Shown here: one piece after another, positions 31,064 through 42,857 of the stretch
Position numbering within the stretch: position 1 is the first letter of the stretch
Layout: each line of letters begins with the position of its first letter
Assembly: GCA_034509755.1 (NCBI GenBank)
Contig: CM067559.1
Coordinates: 40,692,032-40,756,031 of the forward strand
Reading direction: 5' to 3'
Source of the DNA: Anisodus tanguticus
Lineage: Eukaryota; Streptophyta; Magnoliopsida; Solanales; Solanaceae
DNA: 64,000 nucleotides
Made by a program: the position numbers and the translations under genes
The notes under the pieces: generated by a model
The model's database searches: none
Told to the model about the DNA's origin: nothing
What the model saw: the letters and a program-made list of their open reading frames with translations, nothing else

Positions 31064-31999
31064 GGACTGCCAATGAATTTGGCCTTGAAGGAAGAGGTAG
31101 TATCTTTTTATGCGATTAACTTATATATTTAATACACCTTTCGAGCAAAAGAAAATTTAAAATATGAGTCGAGACTTAGAATTGTGTGATAAGAACACTT
31201 AATAATTTATATCACGTGTTCAAGTGTCAACTATAACAGGCCATATATAGTTCGAGTGTAAATATAATATGCTGACAAGTTTAGAGGGTTTCCGATGCAA
31301 TTCTTTACCAATATTTAAATTTGCAATGCTAAATTTACCAATATTTAAATATCAGTCGCCAAAAGAATTAGTTGACTCCTTGAACGATAGTGATTTTTTT
31401 GAGGAAATCAACAATGCTTTTAGTTTTATTTTTAAGGAATTTTAGGAAAATTGTGCTCTATTATTTCATTTTGAAGTCACTTGATACCTCCCTTGGTAAT
31501 TGCTTCTCTTTTATTTTGTTGTTTAACGGTTGAAATGTCTAATTAGTAGATTTCTTTTTACAGAAGAAACCAAAAATATGGCCACGTCATAATCAGAGCT
31601 GAGTCAGGGGCATTAGAAGGTCAATTTCATGACTCATTGCCACAATATGTGTTTTGCGGTGTCTTTTTTTTATATATAAAAAAATGGATCCGATATTTGA
31701 TATTCGTATTGAATTTGACTAAATTTAATCTCGCACTAAAATTCACTTTAGAAAAACGTTTTTAACAAAGACGACTTCATATTCAAAATTCAAATCAAAG
31801 CCTCTAATTAAAATTGAAAAATACTTAACACTCTAGCACAATTTTTGTTGATTAAATTGTGGTGTCTTTATGATCAAGGCAATATAGTTGATGGGAACCA
31901 TTTCCTCAATAAACATCATTATCTTTTTTTTCTATTATTATAGTGCTAATAAATTTAAGTTATTACCGAAACCTCTTCCTTTTTAATATGTACAAATTT
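31064..31999. other. AT-rich spacer
   Basis: No gene supported; ends at the CAGAG duplication of the copia element. Confidence 0.5.
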
Positions 32000-32004
32000 C
32001 AGAG

Positions 32005-32210
32005 TGTAAGATGATATTAATCTCCCTTGGGGAGTCTTTCATTAATATCAAGGTATATATAGAGTATAATATTCATCCCTTATACAATAGGAATCCTAAG
32101 CCTATACAAAAGAGGAATCCTAGTCTTACCATAATTATATTTACACAATATATGGAAATATTCTAATTATGGGTAGGGAATATATTGTTTCCTATATTTA
32201 CACGTTTACA
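32005..32210 (-). repeat. 3' LTR of copia element 32005-36904
   Basis: Ends TGTAAGATGATATTAATC and CACGTTTACA. It is followed on the right by CACCCCCTCAGTCGGAG, which read on the minus strand is the CTGAGGGGGTG polypurine tract used to prime plus-strand DNA. Confidence 0.95.
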
Positions 32211-32213
32211 CAC

Positions 32214-33640
32214 CCCCTCAGTCGGAGCGGGAGGAGGCCGGACGCTGAGATTGGATCTGAAGTCAAGAAATAACTGTCTGGGAAGTCCTTTGGTAAATAT
32301 GTCTGCATACTGATAGGATGATGGAACATGTAACACTCTGACATGGCCTAACGCAACTTTCTCACGAACGAAGTGTAGGTCTATCTCAATATGCTTGGTT
32401 CGCTGATGTTGAACCGGATTATGAGAAAGATAGATGGCAGAGATGTTATCACAATACACAATAGATGCTCGACGCAAAGGACACCGAAGTTCTAACAAGT
32501 AAATTTTCGAGCCAACAAATCTCGGCCTACTACATTTGCAACGCCTCTCGTACTCACCTCGCAGATCGGAGCGAGATAGGGTAGCCTGTCGCTTGGCGGA
32601 CCAAGAAATCGGATTATCCCCTAAGAAAACACAAAAGCGGAGGTGGAGCGTCGCGTGTCCGGACACCCCGCCCAATCGCATCCGTATATGAAAGCAACCC
32701 GTGCGGTGCGAGAGGGTATAGGTGCAAACCATAATCAAGAGTGCCCTTAATGTATCGAATGATACGCTTAAGAAAGTGAAATGAGACTCTCGGGGGCATG
32801 CATGAATAAGCACACTGCCGAACAACATAAGTTATGTCCGGCCCGGTGAATGTGAGATACCGAAGTGCACCCGCAAGGCTCCTATACGAGTAGGATCGAG
32901 ACTGGAGCACCATCCATAGCACCGAGCTTAGATTTGGAGTCAACTGGAGTAGGCACCTCTTTGCAGTTCGCCATCTTAGCCCTGTACACAATCTCTTCTG
33001 CTTACTTACGCTGACACAAGAACATATGATTGGCAGACTTGGTCACTGGTATCCCCAAAAAGTAACCCAGCTTCCCCAAATCAGTCATTGCAAATTCGGA
33101 CTTGAGCAAGACAATAATCTCATTTTTCAATCCGTCGGAGGAGGCAGTAAGAACAATATCATCCACGTAAAGTAATAAGTAAGCAGTGCTACTACCTCGA
33201 TGAAAAATGAAAAGTGATGTATCACTCTTGCGCATACAAACCCAATCGCAAGATATACCCGGCAAAGCGATCATACCACGCACGGGGCCCGCTTCGTGCC
33301 ATATAGTGACTTACGGAGACGGCAAACATAGTGAGGAACCGCCGGATGGTGAACCCGGTGGGCGATGCATGTAGACCTGTCTCTCTCGGATCCCCATGTA
33401 AGAATGCATTCTTCACATCAAGCTGATGGATCGGCCAGTGTTTGCCCATGGTAATGCTCAAAATTGTGCGGATGGTAGCCGGTTTGACAACCGGGCTGAA
33501 GGTCTCACCACAATCAACGCCCTCCTGCTGATTTGTGCCATTAACCACAAGACGGGCCTTATACCTCTCAAGATCCCCATTGTCTCTGAACTTGTGACGA
33601 AATAGCCACATACAACGAATGACATTCACCCCCTCGTGTC
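32214..33640 (-). pseudogene. copia reverse transcriptase and RNase H, frameshifted
   Basis: From right to left: YKARLVVNGTNQQEGVDCGE, TFSPVVKPATIRTIL, HQLDVKNAFLHGD (33222-33629); FHRGSSTAYLLLYVDDIVLT with the catalytic pair (33002-33283); YRSLAGALRYLTF (32614-32991); RNase H with SYTDA, RRASIVYCDNISAIYLS, HQRTKHIEIDLHFVREKVAL (32163-32828). At least four frame changes split it. The motifs themselves are intact, so the damage is recent, which agrees with the nearly identical LTRs. Confidence 0.9.
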
Positions 33641-34156
33641 TAGGTACTAGATCCCACGTGTCTTTGTTTAGTTAAAGCATTGAATTCCTCATACATAGCC
33701 GCATTCCAATTAGGGTCTTGTTTGGCCAATTTTGGGTTCTTTGGAAGTGGAGAGATGGTTTGGGCAGACAAGTTGAAATGGACTTTGGGTTTGAAGATTC
33801 CATGCTTTGAACGAGTTTCCATTGGATGGGTAGGGACAGTGGGTGGCGGAGTGGTGTCTGAGACGAGGGGGTAAAGTCGGATAAGGAGAAGGTGGGGGTG
33901 AAGCCGTCGGAGGCGCCGCGGCTCCTGGATCGAGAGTCGCGGCGCTAGAAGGTTGACAGGCTTTTCTGAAGTTTGGGCACCGCGACGCCTCAGCACAGGG
34001 CCGCGACGCTGTCGATGGTGTTTCAAAAGATTGCTCTCTGAAAATCAAGCGCCGCGGCGCCTCCCCTCGAGGTCGCGGCTCTGACGACGGAACAAAGGAT
34101 GTGAGTTGTTCGATTATGAGGGGAGAGATGGCAGACTCGTCAAGAAATGAGTAGTC
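33640..34156 (-). pseudogene. copia linker region with CpG-rich repeats
   Basis: Between integrase and reverse transcriptase; reads as Pro/Ser-rich with runs such as PPTASPPPSPYPTLPP. It contains at least three loose repeats centred on CGCCGCGGC-type cores at about 33915, 33945, 33985 and 34050. The end (PNWNAAMYEEFNALTKQ) leads into reverse transcriptase. Confidence 0.7.
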
Positions 34157-35480
34157 CTATTTTTGGAATTTTGGAAGATTCAGAAACGGGAATGTGGTCT
34201 CGTCGAATGTGACGTGACGAGTTATGTGGATCTGACGAGTCGACAAGTCATAGCATAGATAGTCCCTATAGTTCGTCGGGAATCCTAGAAAGACACATGG
34301 AGTGGACCTAGGAGCGAGCTTGTGAGGGGCGGTGGAGCTAAGGTTGTGATAACACAAACAACCAAAAAATCCGTAGATGATCATAAGAGGGGATTCTATG
34401 GTAGAGGATTTTCGTAGGGGTCATATTGTGAAGAGTGCTAGTAGAGAGAATATTTAGAGTGTATTCTGACATTTTAGCAGCATAGACCCAGAAGGGTGGA
34501 GGGAGGGAGGCATGAATCAATAGGGTGCGAATCATATTGTTAATGGTGCGGATGATTCTTTCAAACTTTACCGTTTTGTGGTGAGGTGTGAGGGCAGGAG
34601 AAGCGAAAGACCATGCCATTATTGGTACAAAAGCAGTGAAACATAGAGTTATTGAATTCACGACCATTATCGCACTGAAATGATTTTATGCCTTTTTCAA
34701 ATTGTGTTTGAATGAACTTGCGAAACTCATAGAAATTTGACAAACACTTCCTATTTAAATTTAAGAGGGTATAACCAAACGTAGTGTGAAAAATCATCAA
34801 GCAACAGAAGATAGTATTTATGACCGAGAGAACTAGAGATAGGAGATGTCCATAAATCGGCATGTATGATATCAAAAGGAGCAAATGTAACACTAGTAGA
34901 TGATTTAAACGGAAGACGAATATGTTTGCCTAAAGAGCAAGAAACACAATTTTGGGCAAGTTTCCCATTACAAGCAATGAAATTGATACCTCTAAGAAAA
35001 TTAAAAACTGGGACTCCTGGATGACCAAGCCTATTATGCCAAGTTGAAGAAGAAACAACCGCTAGAGTGATGGGAGAGCAAGATCTGGCAGCGGAGGTGG
35101 AAGTGAATGGATAGAGATCCCCCGTGCTATTGCATCTCGTAAGAGGTGTCCCCGTATGAAGATCCTTCACAGTAAAACCAAAAGAGTCAAAATCCACGAG
35201 ACGAAATTATTACGAGTAAATTGGCGGACAGATATGAGGTTCTTAATCATGTGTGGGGCATATAGGGTGTTTTTTAGGGAGAAGGGTGGATGAGGAGGTT
35301 GTGTGTATGAGGTACCATAACCCTTAACTGGAATGCGTTGTCCACTACCAACTGTAACATATTGAGGATGTTTAAACTAAACAGTTTAGAAATAGTACCT
35401 GCAGACTGGGTGACGTGAGATGTGGCGCCGAGTCCATGTACCAAGTATTGTCGTCGTTGCATAGAGAGGTGTCGAACGCC
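34157..35480 (-). pseudogene. copia protease-integrase region, frameshifted
   Basis: LDAT-like protease remains lie near 35400-35440 (LGATSHVTQSAG in place of D-T/S-G). The pre-integrase motif WHNRLGHPGVPVFNFLRG and CNGKLAQNCVSCSLGKH follow (34751-35197). The integrase core shows ADLWTSP, LLDDFSHYVWLYPLKF and FQCDNGREFNNS (34561-34893), and the C-terminal part HKLAPRSTPCVFLGFPTN (34157-34384). The protease catalytic Asp-Thr-Gly is not intact in the reading I see. Integrase would join element DNA to the genome. Confidence 0.85.
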
Positions 35481-36561
35481 CGACCCAACTCGGTGGGTGT
35501 CATGCCGGAGGAGGGTGCGCGGGACTCGACCTTGTATGAAGTGGGCCTGTTGTGGGGCTGGAGCGGGGCCTAACAAACCGGGGTAAGAATACAGATTGTA
35601 TGGCTGCTGGTACTGGAATGGACTTGGCGCCGCGGCCCTGAACTGGGGCACCGCGGCTCTGTACTAGGGCGTCGCGGCGCTGTAGACGAACTGCTGAGGA
35701 GCCGCGGCCCAGTTGTTCTGCGATCTCTGTTGATGTTGCTGCTGTTGGTTCTGTTGACCGCGACCCTTGCCATGACCACGACCTCCTTTACCGCTGCGGC
35801 CTTTTCCACCCTTGCCGCCGCGGCCTTGCCGCTGTTGGGAGTTGTCTGGTGGCGTTTGATCTTGGGCTAACACCTGTTGGGCGTGCTCATCCTGCTTAGC
35901 ACGATGGGTTTTTTCGAGCAACAATTGTGAGCGAGCTTTGTTAAAACTCGGTAGCGGATCTGCCTGTTGAATTATGGTGGCCAAAGTATCATATTCGCCC
36001 TTAGTAAGGCCAGAAATCATTTGTAGCACCATTTTATCGTCAGTGACAGGCGTGCCGATGTTGGAGAGTTGATCCGCTAGAAGTTTAAGCTGCTTGCAGT
36101 ACTCAGAGACATTGGAGAAGTTTTCAAGACGTGTTTTGTTGAACTATTCTTCCAAATACACGGCACGAGTGTGCTTGTTGTCCTGAAAAATTTCTTCCAA
36201 ACGATTCCACAAGTCAAGGGCTGTGGAGTCAGATTTCATGATAGTAAGGAGCAAATCCTGAGAGATACTACCATATATCCATTGTTTGACGCCGGCGTCG
36301 AGACGATGCCAGATAGAATCATCAACCTCCGTAGGCGCGGAATAGTGTCATCAATATGGTCAAGCACGTTATAGAGACATGCATGATTGCGAAAAAGTTC
36401 AACCCGGGAGAATATCTGGTTGTTTTCTTGATCAAGAATAATGGGAATATGGTTCTTGATGTTGGAAACGAAGGGGCGGGATGAAACGGGGGTGATGACT
36501 TTGTGGTGGGATTTGTGGAGGTAGAGGCGTCAGAAAGTGTGGAAGAATCAGGGATAGCCAT
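35481..36561 (-). pseudogene. copia gag (nucleocapsid), frameshifted
   Basis: The probable start is the ATG at 36561 (MAIPDSSTLSDASTSTNP). Downstream, 35664-36032 reads MISGLTKGEYDTLATIIQQ and then a basic Gly/Lys/Arg tract (GRGGKGGKGRSGKGGRGHGK) and a Gln-rich stretch. A Gly/Arg tract in place of a CCHC zinc knuckle suits Ale/Retrofit-type gag. The middle part (36033-36330) is in other frames. A TAG interrupts the AAATP segment near 35664. Gag would form the cytoplasmic particle. Confidence 0.8.
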
Positions 36562-36684
36562 TTAGAGAAGAGAAGAAAGGAAGAACAAAACCCAAAAAAT
36601 AAGAAGAAAATCCGGGAGGGCCGCGGCGTAGGAGAGGCAGCCGGCAGCTGTGGAAGAGAAAGGTTTTTAGGGTTTTATTTATTT

Positions 36685-36698
36685 GGCTCTTGATACCA
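36685..36698 (-). promoter_or_regulatory. Primer-binding site, Met-tRNA type
   Basis: Directly next to the 5' LTR the minus strand reads TGGTATCAAGAGCC. This is the initiator Met-tRNA complement (TGGTATCAGAGC) with one extra A. It would prime first-strand DNA synthesis. Confidence 0.85.
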
Positions 36699-36904
36699 TG
36701 TAAGATGATATTAATCTCCCTTGGAGAGTCTTTCATTAATATCAAGGTATATATAGAGTACAATATTCATCCCTTATACAATAGGAATCTTAAGCCTATA
36801 CAAAAGAGGAATCCTAGTCTTACCATAATTATATTTACACAATATATGAAAATATTCTAATTATGGGTAGGGAATATATTGTTTCCTATATTTACACGTT
36901 TACA
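36699..36904 (-). repeat. 5' LTR of copia element 32005-36904, with TATA box
   Basis: It differs from the 3' LTR at 4 positions. On the minus strand a CTATATATAC TATA-like box lies at about 36747-36756, with transcription expected to begin some 30 bp to its left. The outer edge abuts CAGAG. Confidence 0.92.
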
Positions 36905-36909
36905 CAGAG

Positions 36910-37657
36910 ACGTCACTGTACTACTATTAATTAGTTTAAATTAGGGGTTTAAAAATCTCTTAAACCCATTTGTTACCTAACTGGACCATACTAGCTAGTG
37001 ATTTTGTCACCTCATGTATTTAATATTTTCCCCAGTATTTTTAGGTTTCAGATGAATAATACGTGTGGGCATGCGATTTTTTGCACATAGTCGCATGTTA
37101 AACGTAAAATTTAACTTCTAATCACTATAAATATGCTGTTTGACTAAGCGTTCGGAAAGTTGAAAGTTTTTTTTTTTTAATTTTAAGAAATAATTATGTT
37201 AAAAAGTTGAGGTGTTACGGCAGAATATGTATTTCAGAAATTGAAAAAAGTAATTTCTATTAAGAAGTATTATTTGAACGCCGGGCCAAACACAAATTTC
37301 TAATTTGATATTGACAAATGTATTTTCTCAAACTGATTAGCAAACATATACTACTACTCAACAAAGGTATTTTTCTGAAAATCACCTCTACCATTTTTTT
37401 TAAAGTATCCAGATTTTGAAAGTTTAACTAAACAAACTATAAAATTCCTGAGAAAAAACATTTGTCAAATACTGTGGCAGAAAAAGATAACGACAATAAA
37501 AGAAGTTAAACTTTCTATGGCTTGCAAAAGTCGGTTGTAAATATGTAATACGTAACAAATAAAAGAAACAAATATAAAATCATTTTGAATCGATGTGTAA
37601 GTGACATAGATACTTGAATACAGGAGCCTAAGGAAATTAATTTACTTGAGATTTAAG
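36910..37657. other. AT-rich spacer between copia elements
   Basis: No gene or named repeat. Confidence 0.5.
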
Positions 37658-37836
37658 ATGGAGCTACAGCATCAGCTAATGGGCTTGGATAAATTCAATG
37701 ATTTTTGCTCAGATGTTATATTTATATAAGAAAGTTTATTATATATATAAATATTTAATTATGAACTCAATAACTAATAGTATAAGTTATAAATTTACGA
37801 TAAATTCAAAACTTCCAAATTCGTGATTCCGATTTT
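37658..37836 (+). mobile_element. MITE remnant of the family at 24968
   Basis: Starts GATGGAGCTACAGCATC and ends AATTCGTGATTCCGATTT, with an internal TATATAAGAAAGTTTATTA segment like that of the 24968 copy. The ends are degenerate and no duplication is visible. Confidence 0.5.
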
Positions 37837-37957
37837 TGCTTACGATGGATCAGTCGTTGGCTCATTAATCCTAGTAAAACACCTTAATTAAGATCGAGGA
37901 AGTCGACGAAGCTTTTTTAAATATATTTTCAATGAAATCTCATCACAATGTATTAAG

Positions 37958-39093
37958 TGTTGGTTTACAAGGTGCAGGAAACGGGAATTACAAATAACTG
38001 CTCAAACGTACAAGAACTGAAAATATAATTCAACAACCAAAAACTGAAATTACAATTGTTGATCAAGAGAAAACTGGAAATTGTTTTTGCTGAGTCGAGT
38101 GTGGCACTCTGTCTTTAAGACAATATTGCCCCGTATGTATCCTTTATACGTCCTGGACAATTTATCTCCCAAGATAAAACAGCAATGGAACACTTGAGCA
38201 AAGGAAACTCAAGAGCTGCCGTGAAGAATATTGAGCAATGAAATGATGCAAGGAAGGTGTAGGAAGAAACTGTTTTGCTTGTGTATTTTCGTGTATGTTT
38301 TGTGTGTCTCAACAATGGTGTAAGAGGTGTTTATATAGGTGAGGGAGGGGTTGTTTAACTGCCCCCATAACAACCATTATTAGCCAAATAATGGCCATTA
38401 TGGAGGTAGTAAAGCCACCAAAATAAATGGTGAAAGACCAACGGATTTGACCATTATAGGAGGAGTAATTAAACCAAAATAAATGGCTGAATTGAGTGCT
38501 TGGCGTTTCTGTTCTCTTCTGCCCAATTCTGACTTTCTGGAAACTTCAGGGACCAAACTGTACATCTGAAAGAATTTCGGTTCAAACCGTACATCCGAAA
38601 CTTCGGGATCAAAGCGTACTTCTGGCAAAGTTCTCTGGCCCAAAAAGATAATATCAGAAGGCCCACATCCCACGACCCGTGAACCCGGAACTGGAACCGG
38701 ACCGGACGGGCGGGCGCCGGCGGCGCGCGTGTGGTCTTTCCTTGAACCGAAGCACATCTAGGTCCTCCCTCCTTTAAACACATGGGATACCCCTTGGGGT
38801 CCCAAACCCCAAACCAATTTCGAGTCTTATATACACAACAATTCTTTCTTCCTCTACCGATGAGGGAGAATTGAACACCACACCACACTTTCCATGCTTC
38901 AAACACCTCAATTCGTGGACCAATATCTCTTTCATTTCACAATGAAATTTGACGAATCTTGGCCCTACGGTTATCTACGTACTTAGTAGATCATGCATGT
39001 GTGAAGAACCGGATTCTCCAACATACGTAACACTAGTGTTTAAGCCGTTAAAGTTGGTCGGTCGCAACTCCCGCCAAAGGCAAATTTCCAACA
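37958..39093 (-). repeat. 3' LTR of copia element 37958-45006
   Basis: The right edge TTTCCAACA is followed by ATCCCCTCGTGAAAGAG, a polypurine tract on the minus strand. It includes a GC-rich patch at about 38680-38735 (GGACGGGCGGGCGCCGGCGG). Open frames inside it (38469-38906) also occur in the other two LTR copies, but I do not regard them as genes. Confidence 0.93.
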
Positions 39094-39728
39094 ATCCCCT
39101 CGTGAAAGAGATTTTGGCGCACTCACATGGTGCCTTTTCCATTTCCAGCAATATTTCAGCGGACCGATGTTGCATAAGGAGAGGTAGCTTCAGCTTTGAA
39201 CCTTCCATAGTTGAATACCATCGGACTTACTTACTGCGCGGTGAACGTGATGTCTTGAACTGTCAGTGTTTAGTGTAAGCCAAGTCAATAGTACCAACAC
39301 AACAAATTCCCTTACTCTCTTCTTCGTAATGTTTTGTCCGTTTTGGCCATGGACAACATCTTGGATTCTTAAGTGCGTCCATTTGAGGCGGCATGTCCTC
39401 GCACTTAAATATGTGGTCTCCTACAAGGTATCCTGCTATACCTCACTTCACAAGTGTTAGGAACCATTAAAAGTTTCCCAAAACCTAACCTCAACTGTTG
39501 AGGAGCATTATAGGTTTTGAAAACTTAACCTTTACCCACACTGCATATAGCACTTAAAGTCTATCGCGGGAACGGCTTTGGATTTGGTGTTTCTTTTCAT
39601 AAACCCCTATCCGAAGTGCTTATGCTTCCACTGAAGCGATCAACTGAACCTTTACAACTTAGTTTTCCCATTGAACCATATTACTGGGATCTCCAGTTAG
39701 TAAGGTTGGGTTACCACTGTATTGGTCC
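39094..39728 (-). other. 3' non-coding region of copia element 37958-45006
   Basis: Lies between the RNase H stop and the polypurine tract. No ORF or motif is recognised in it. Confidence 0.6.
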
Positions 39729-41330
39729 TTATATTTTAGGTTTTAAGCCCATTCCCCTAGACAGGCAAGCCATCTGATCTTTGGGTAAGCCCTTTGTTAA
39801 TGGGTCTGCTATATTATTATTTGACTTAATGTAATCAATGGATATTATACCCGTGGTGATCAGTTGCCTAACGATCTTATGCCTCCGTCGAATATGACGA
39901 GACTTGCCATTGTACATAGCATTTCGTGCCCTTCCTAGAGCCGACTGACTGTCGCAGTGGATCATTACCGAAGGTACAGGTTTATTCCAACACGAAACAT
40001 CCTCTAAGAAGTCATGAAGCCACTCAGCTTCTTCTCCTGCTTTGTCTAAAGCGATAAACTCCGATTCCATTGTGGATCGGGCGATGCAAGTTTGCTTAGA
40101 GGATTTCCAAGACACAGCCCCACCACCAACTGTAAATACATACCCACTGGTGGACTTGGTGTTCTCTATATCAGATATCCAGTTTGCATCACTGTACCCC
40201 TCTAGTACAGCTGGATATCTCGAATAGTGTAACCCGTAATTTAACGTGTATTTCAGGTATTGTAATACCCGATTCAACGCCTTCCGGTGATTATCACTCG
40301 GATTACGGGTGAACCTAGCCAACTTATTGATCGCGTAAGCAATATCGGGTCGGGTGCGGTTTGTTATATACATCAAACTACCGATCACCTGTGCATATCG
40401 CTCCCTGGTATACAAAAGTGCACCAAGATTTTTATCAAGCTTTTGATTTGTATCCATTGGTGACTTTATCGGTGAACTGTCTAACATCTCAAACTTTCTC
40501 AAAACATCCTCGATATAGTGAGACTGAGATAATACCAGTCCGTCAGACGTCTTAGAGATTTTAATCCCTAAGATGACATCTGCGATACCCATATCCTTCA
40601 TGTCGAAGCATTGTTTCAACATGTTCTTAGTCTCTAGGATTACCCTAGGACTGCTTCCTGTGATTAACATGTCGTCTACATACAGGCATATCATAACGAA
40701 CGAGTCAGAGTTACCTTTCGTGTAGACACATTTATCACACTCATTAATGGCGAAACCCTTCGATAGTAGAGTACTATCAAATTTTTTGTGCCATTGCTTC
40801 GGGGCTTGTTTCAGCCCGTACAGAGACTTGACAAGTCGACAGACTTTCTTTTCTTGTCCTTGAACCACATACCCCTCGGGTTGGTCTATATAAATTTCTT
40901 CTTCCAAATCACCATTTAGGAAGGCTGTCTTGACGTCCATTTGGTGTATCTCAAGGTCACGCAAAGCTGTGATCGCAATTAATACCCGTATGGATGTCAT
41001 CCGGGATACCGAGGAGTAGGTATCAAAGTAGTCAAAGCCTTCTGTTTGCCGATAGCCCTTGACTACCAACCTGGCTTTGTACTTGTCTATAGACCCATCT
41101 TGCTTTGTATTTCCGTTTGAGTATCCACTTACACCCCAACGGTTTATTTCCCGGAGGAAGATCAACCAACTCCCACATATGGTTATGCAGAATGGAGCCT
41201 ATTTCACTCTCAATAGCTTCTTTCCAGAGCGGTGCTTCTGGAGTTTACAACGCCTGAGCAATTGTCCTAGGTTCATCATTAACCATATAAGCTACAAAGT
41301 CAGGACCAAAGGATTTATCCTTCCCGGCCC
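39729..41330 (-). pseudogene. copia reverse transcriptase and RNase H (478 codons open, upstream shift)
   Basis: An unbroken frame at 39729-41165 carries DKYKARLVVKGYRQTEGFDY, DTYSSVSRMTSIRVLIAI, IHQMDVKTAFLNGDLEEEIY, KSLYGLKQAPKQWHKKF, MICLYVDDMLITGS (catalytic pair intact), SLMYITNRTRPDIAY and RNase H YSDANWISD, ARSTMESEFIALDKAGEEAEWL, IADPLTKGLP. It is missing only its beginning: DEPRTIAQAL, then a stop, PLWKEAIESEIGS and DLPPGNKPLGCKWI lie just upstream (41166-41330) in a frame shifted by one base near 41115. It makes cDNA from element RNA; apart from these lesions the enzyme looks complete. Confidence 0.9.
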
Positions 41331-41332
41331 TT

Positions 41333-41689
41333 TTACTTCGCCTTAGATCCCATCTCTGGAGTCTCCAAGTTCTGAGAATCTGGAACACTAGATTCCGGAT
41401 GTTCAGCCACCTCGAGATTCGCTAGATCTGAACCATTCAGATCCGAGCAGTCACGGACTCCCGGTTCTTGAGAGCTTTGTGCATAACTTCGTTTGCGATA
41501 GGTTATGTCTTTTTCCTTTTTAGGAAAGGTACTTTCAAAGAATAGAGCATTCCTTGATTCCATTATTGTACCCTGGTGGATATCTGGAATATCTGACTTA
41601 TGCACTAAGAAGCGATAAGCACTACTGTTATTTGCATATCCGATGAATATGCAATCTACAGTCTTAGGTCCAATCTTGACCTGCTTTGT
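41333..41689 (-). pseudogene. copia integrase C-terminal and linker segment
   Basis: In frame with the integrase piece to its right, after a TAG at 41690. It reads KIGPKTVDCIFIGYANNSSA, AYRFLVHKSDIPDIHQG, ESRNALFFESTFP, then an acidic, low-complexity linker. It ends at a stop at 41333. Confidence 0.8.
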
Positions 41690-42857
41690 CTAGGGTACTT
41701 CAACCTTTGCCAAACAACCCCACACCTTAAAATATTTGTAGGTGGGTTTCTTTCCCTTCCATGATTCATATGGAGTTTTGTCCTTACCCTTATGTGGGAC
41801 TCTGTTAAGAATCGTATTAGCGGTTAGGACGGCTTCTCCCCACATGTTTTGGGGAAGACCAGAATTGATAAGCAAGGCATTCATCATTTCCTTTAATGTG
41901 CGGTTCTTACGTTCCGCCACACCATTTGATTGAGGTGAGTATGGAGCCGTTGTTTGATGAATAATGCCTTCTTGGGCACTGTATTCCTCAAATGGCGCTA
42001 CATATTCTCCCCCTCTATCGCTACGAATGGATTTAATTCGTAGGCTAAGTTGATTCTCAACTTCTGCTTTGTAACGTCGAAACGCTTCAAAGGCTTCATC
42101 CTTACTTTTCAACAAGTAAAGGTAACAATACCTTGTGCTATCATCTATAAATGTCACAAAGTACTTGTTCCCCCCTCTAGTTTGTGCAAACTTCAAATCA
42201 CATATATCTGTGTGAATAAGTTCTAGAGGAGCGGTATTCCTTTCGACGGATCGAAAAATGAAGCTTAGTGAGTTTTGCCTCTACGCACACCTCACACTTA
42301 TGTTGAGGGTTTACGTCGATAGACGGCAACAACTCCATCTTTACCAGCCTTTGAATAGACTTGTAGTTTACGTGTCCTAATCTATGATGCCATAAATTAG
42401 AAGACTCAAGCAAATAAGAAGAAGGTTCAACTTTATTTCCTTGACGTAATACAGACATGTCATTCACTTTGAATAGGACTTCACATACGAAGCCTCTCCC
42501 TACAAATGTGTCATTTTTAGTGAGTACAAATTTATTGGATTCAAATACTAGCCTAAAACCAGCATTAACCACTAAAGGTCCAGAAATTAAATTTCTTCTA
42601 ATCTTTGGGACGTGCATCACTTCCTTCAGAGTAATTTCCTTGCCGAAAGTCATCTTCAGGACCACCTTTCCAACCCCCAGCACGTCAGAAGAAGCGTTGT
42701 TGCCCATGAACAGCTTCTTGTCAGCGACCGGTGTGTACGTGGAGAAAGCATCTTTGTTGGAATAGATGTGCCTAGTAGCACCTGTGTCCATCCACCACCG
42801 CATCGGGTTCTCAACCAAGTTGGCTTCTAGCACCACTGCAGAGAATTCCTCGATCAT
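41690..42857 (-). pseudogene. copia protease and integrase, two frames
   Basis: 42198-42857 holds the protease motif RWWMDTGATRHIYSN (D-T-G), KEVMHVPKIRRNLIS and the pre-integrase zinc motif LWHHRLGHVNYKSIQRL with CEVCVEAK. One extra T near 42255 shifts the frame. 41690-42196 then gives the integrase core FVTFIDDSTRYCYLYLLKSK, IKSIRSDRGGEYVAPF and SPQSNGVAERKNRTLKEM, completing the D-D-E triad, and LPQNMWGEAVLTANTILNRV. Apart from the shift and the final TAG both enzymes look complete. Confidence 0.9.

Larger units (their letters stand above)
32005..36904 (-). mobile_element. Full-length Ty1/copia retrotransposon (Ale/Retrofit-like), TSD CAGAG
   Basis: A 4,900-bp element with two 206-bp LTRs (32005-32210 and 36699-36904), both TGTAAG...TTTACA, and CAGAG on both sides (32000-32004, 36905-36909). 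On the minus strand it runs: LTR, Met-tRNA-type primer site, gag, protease, integrase, reverse transcriptase, RNase H, polypurine tract, LTR. The LTRs differ at 4 sites by my count (about 98% identical), so it is young. Even so, the coding region has many frameshifts and a stop in the gag linker, so it could move only with help. Confidence 0.95.
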
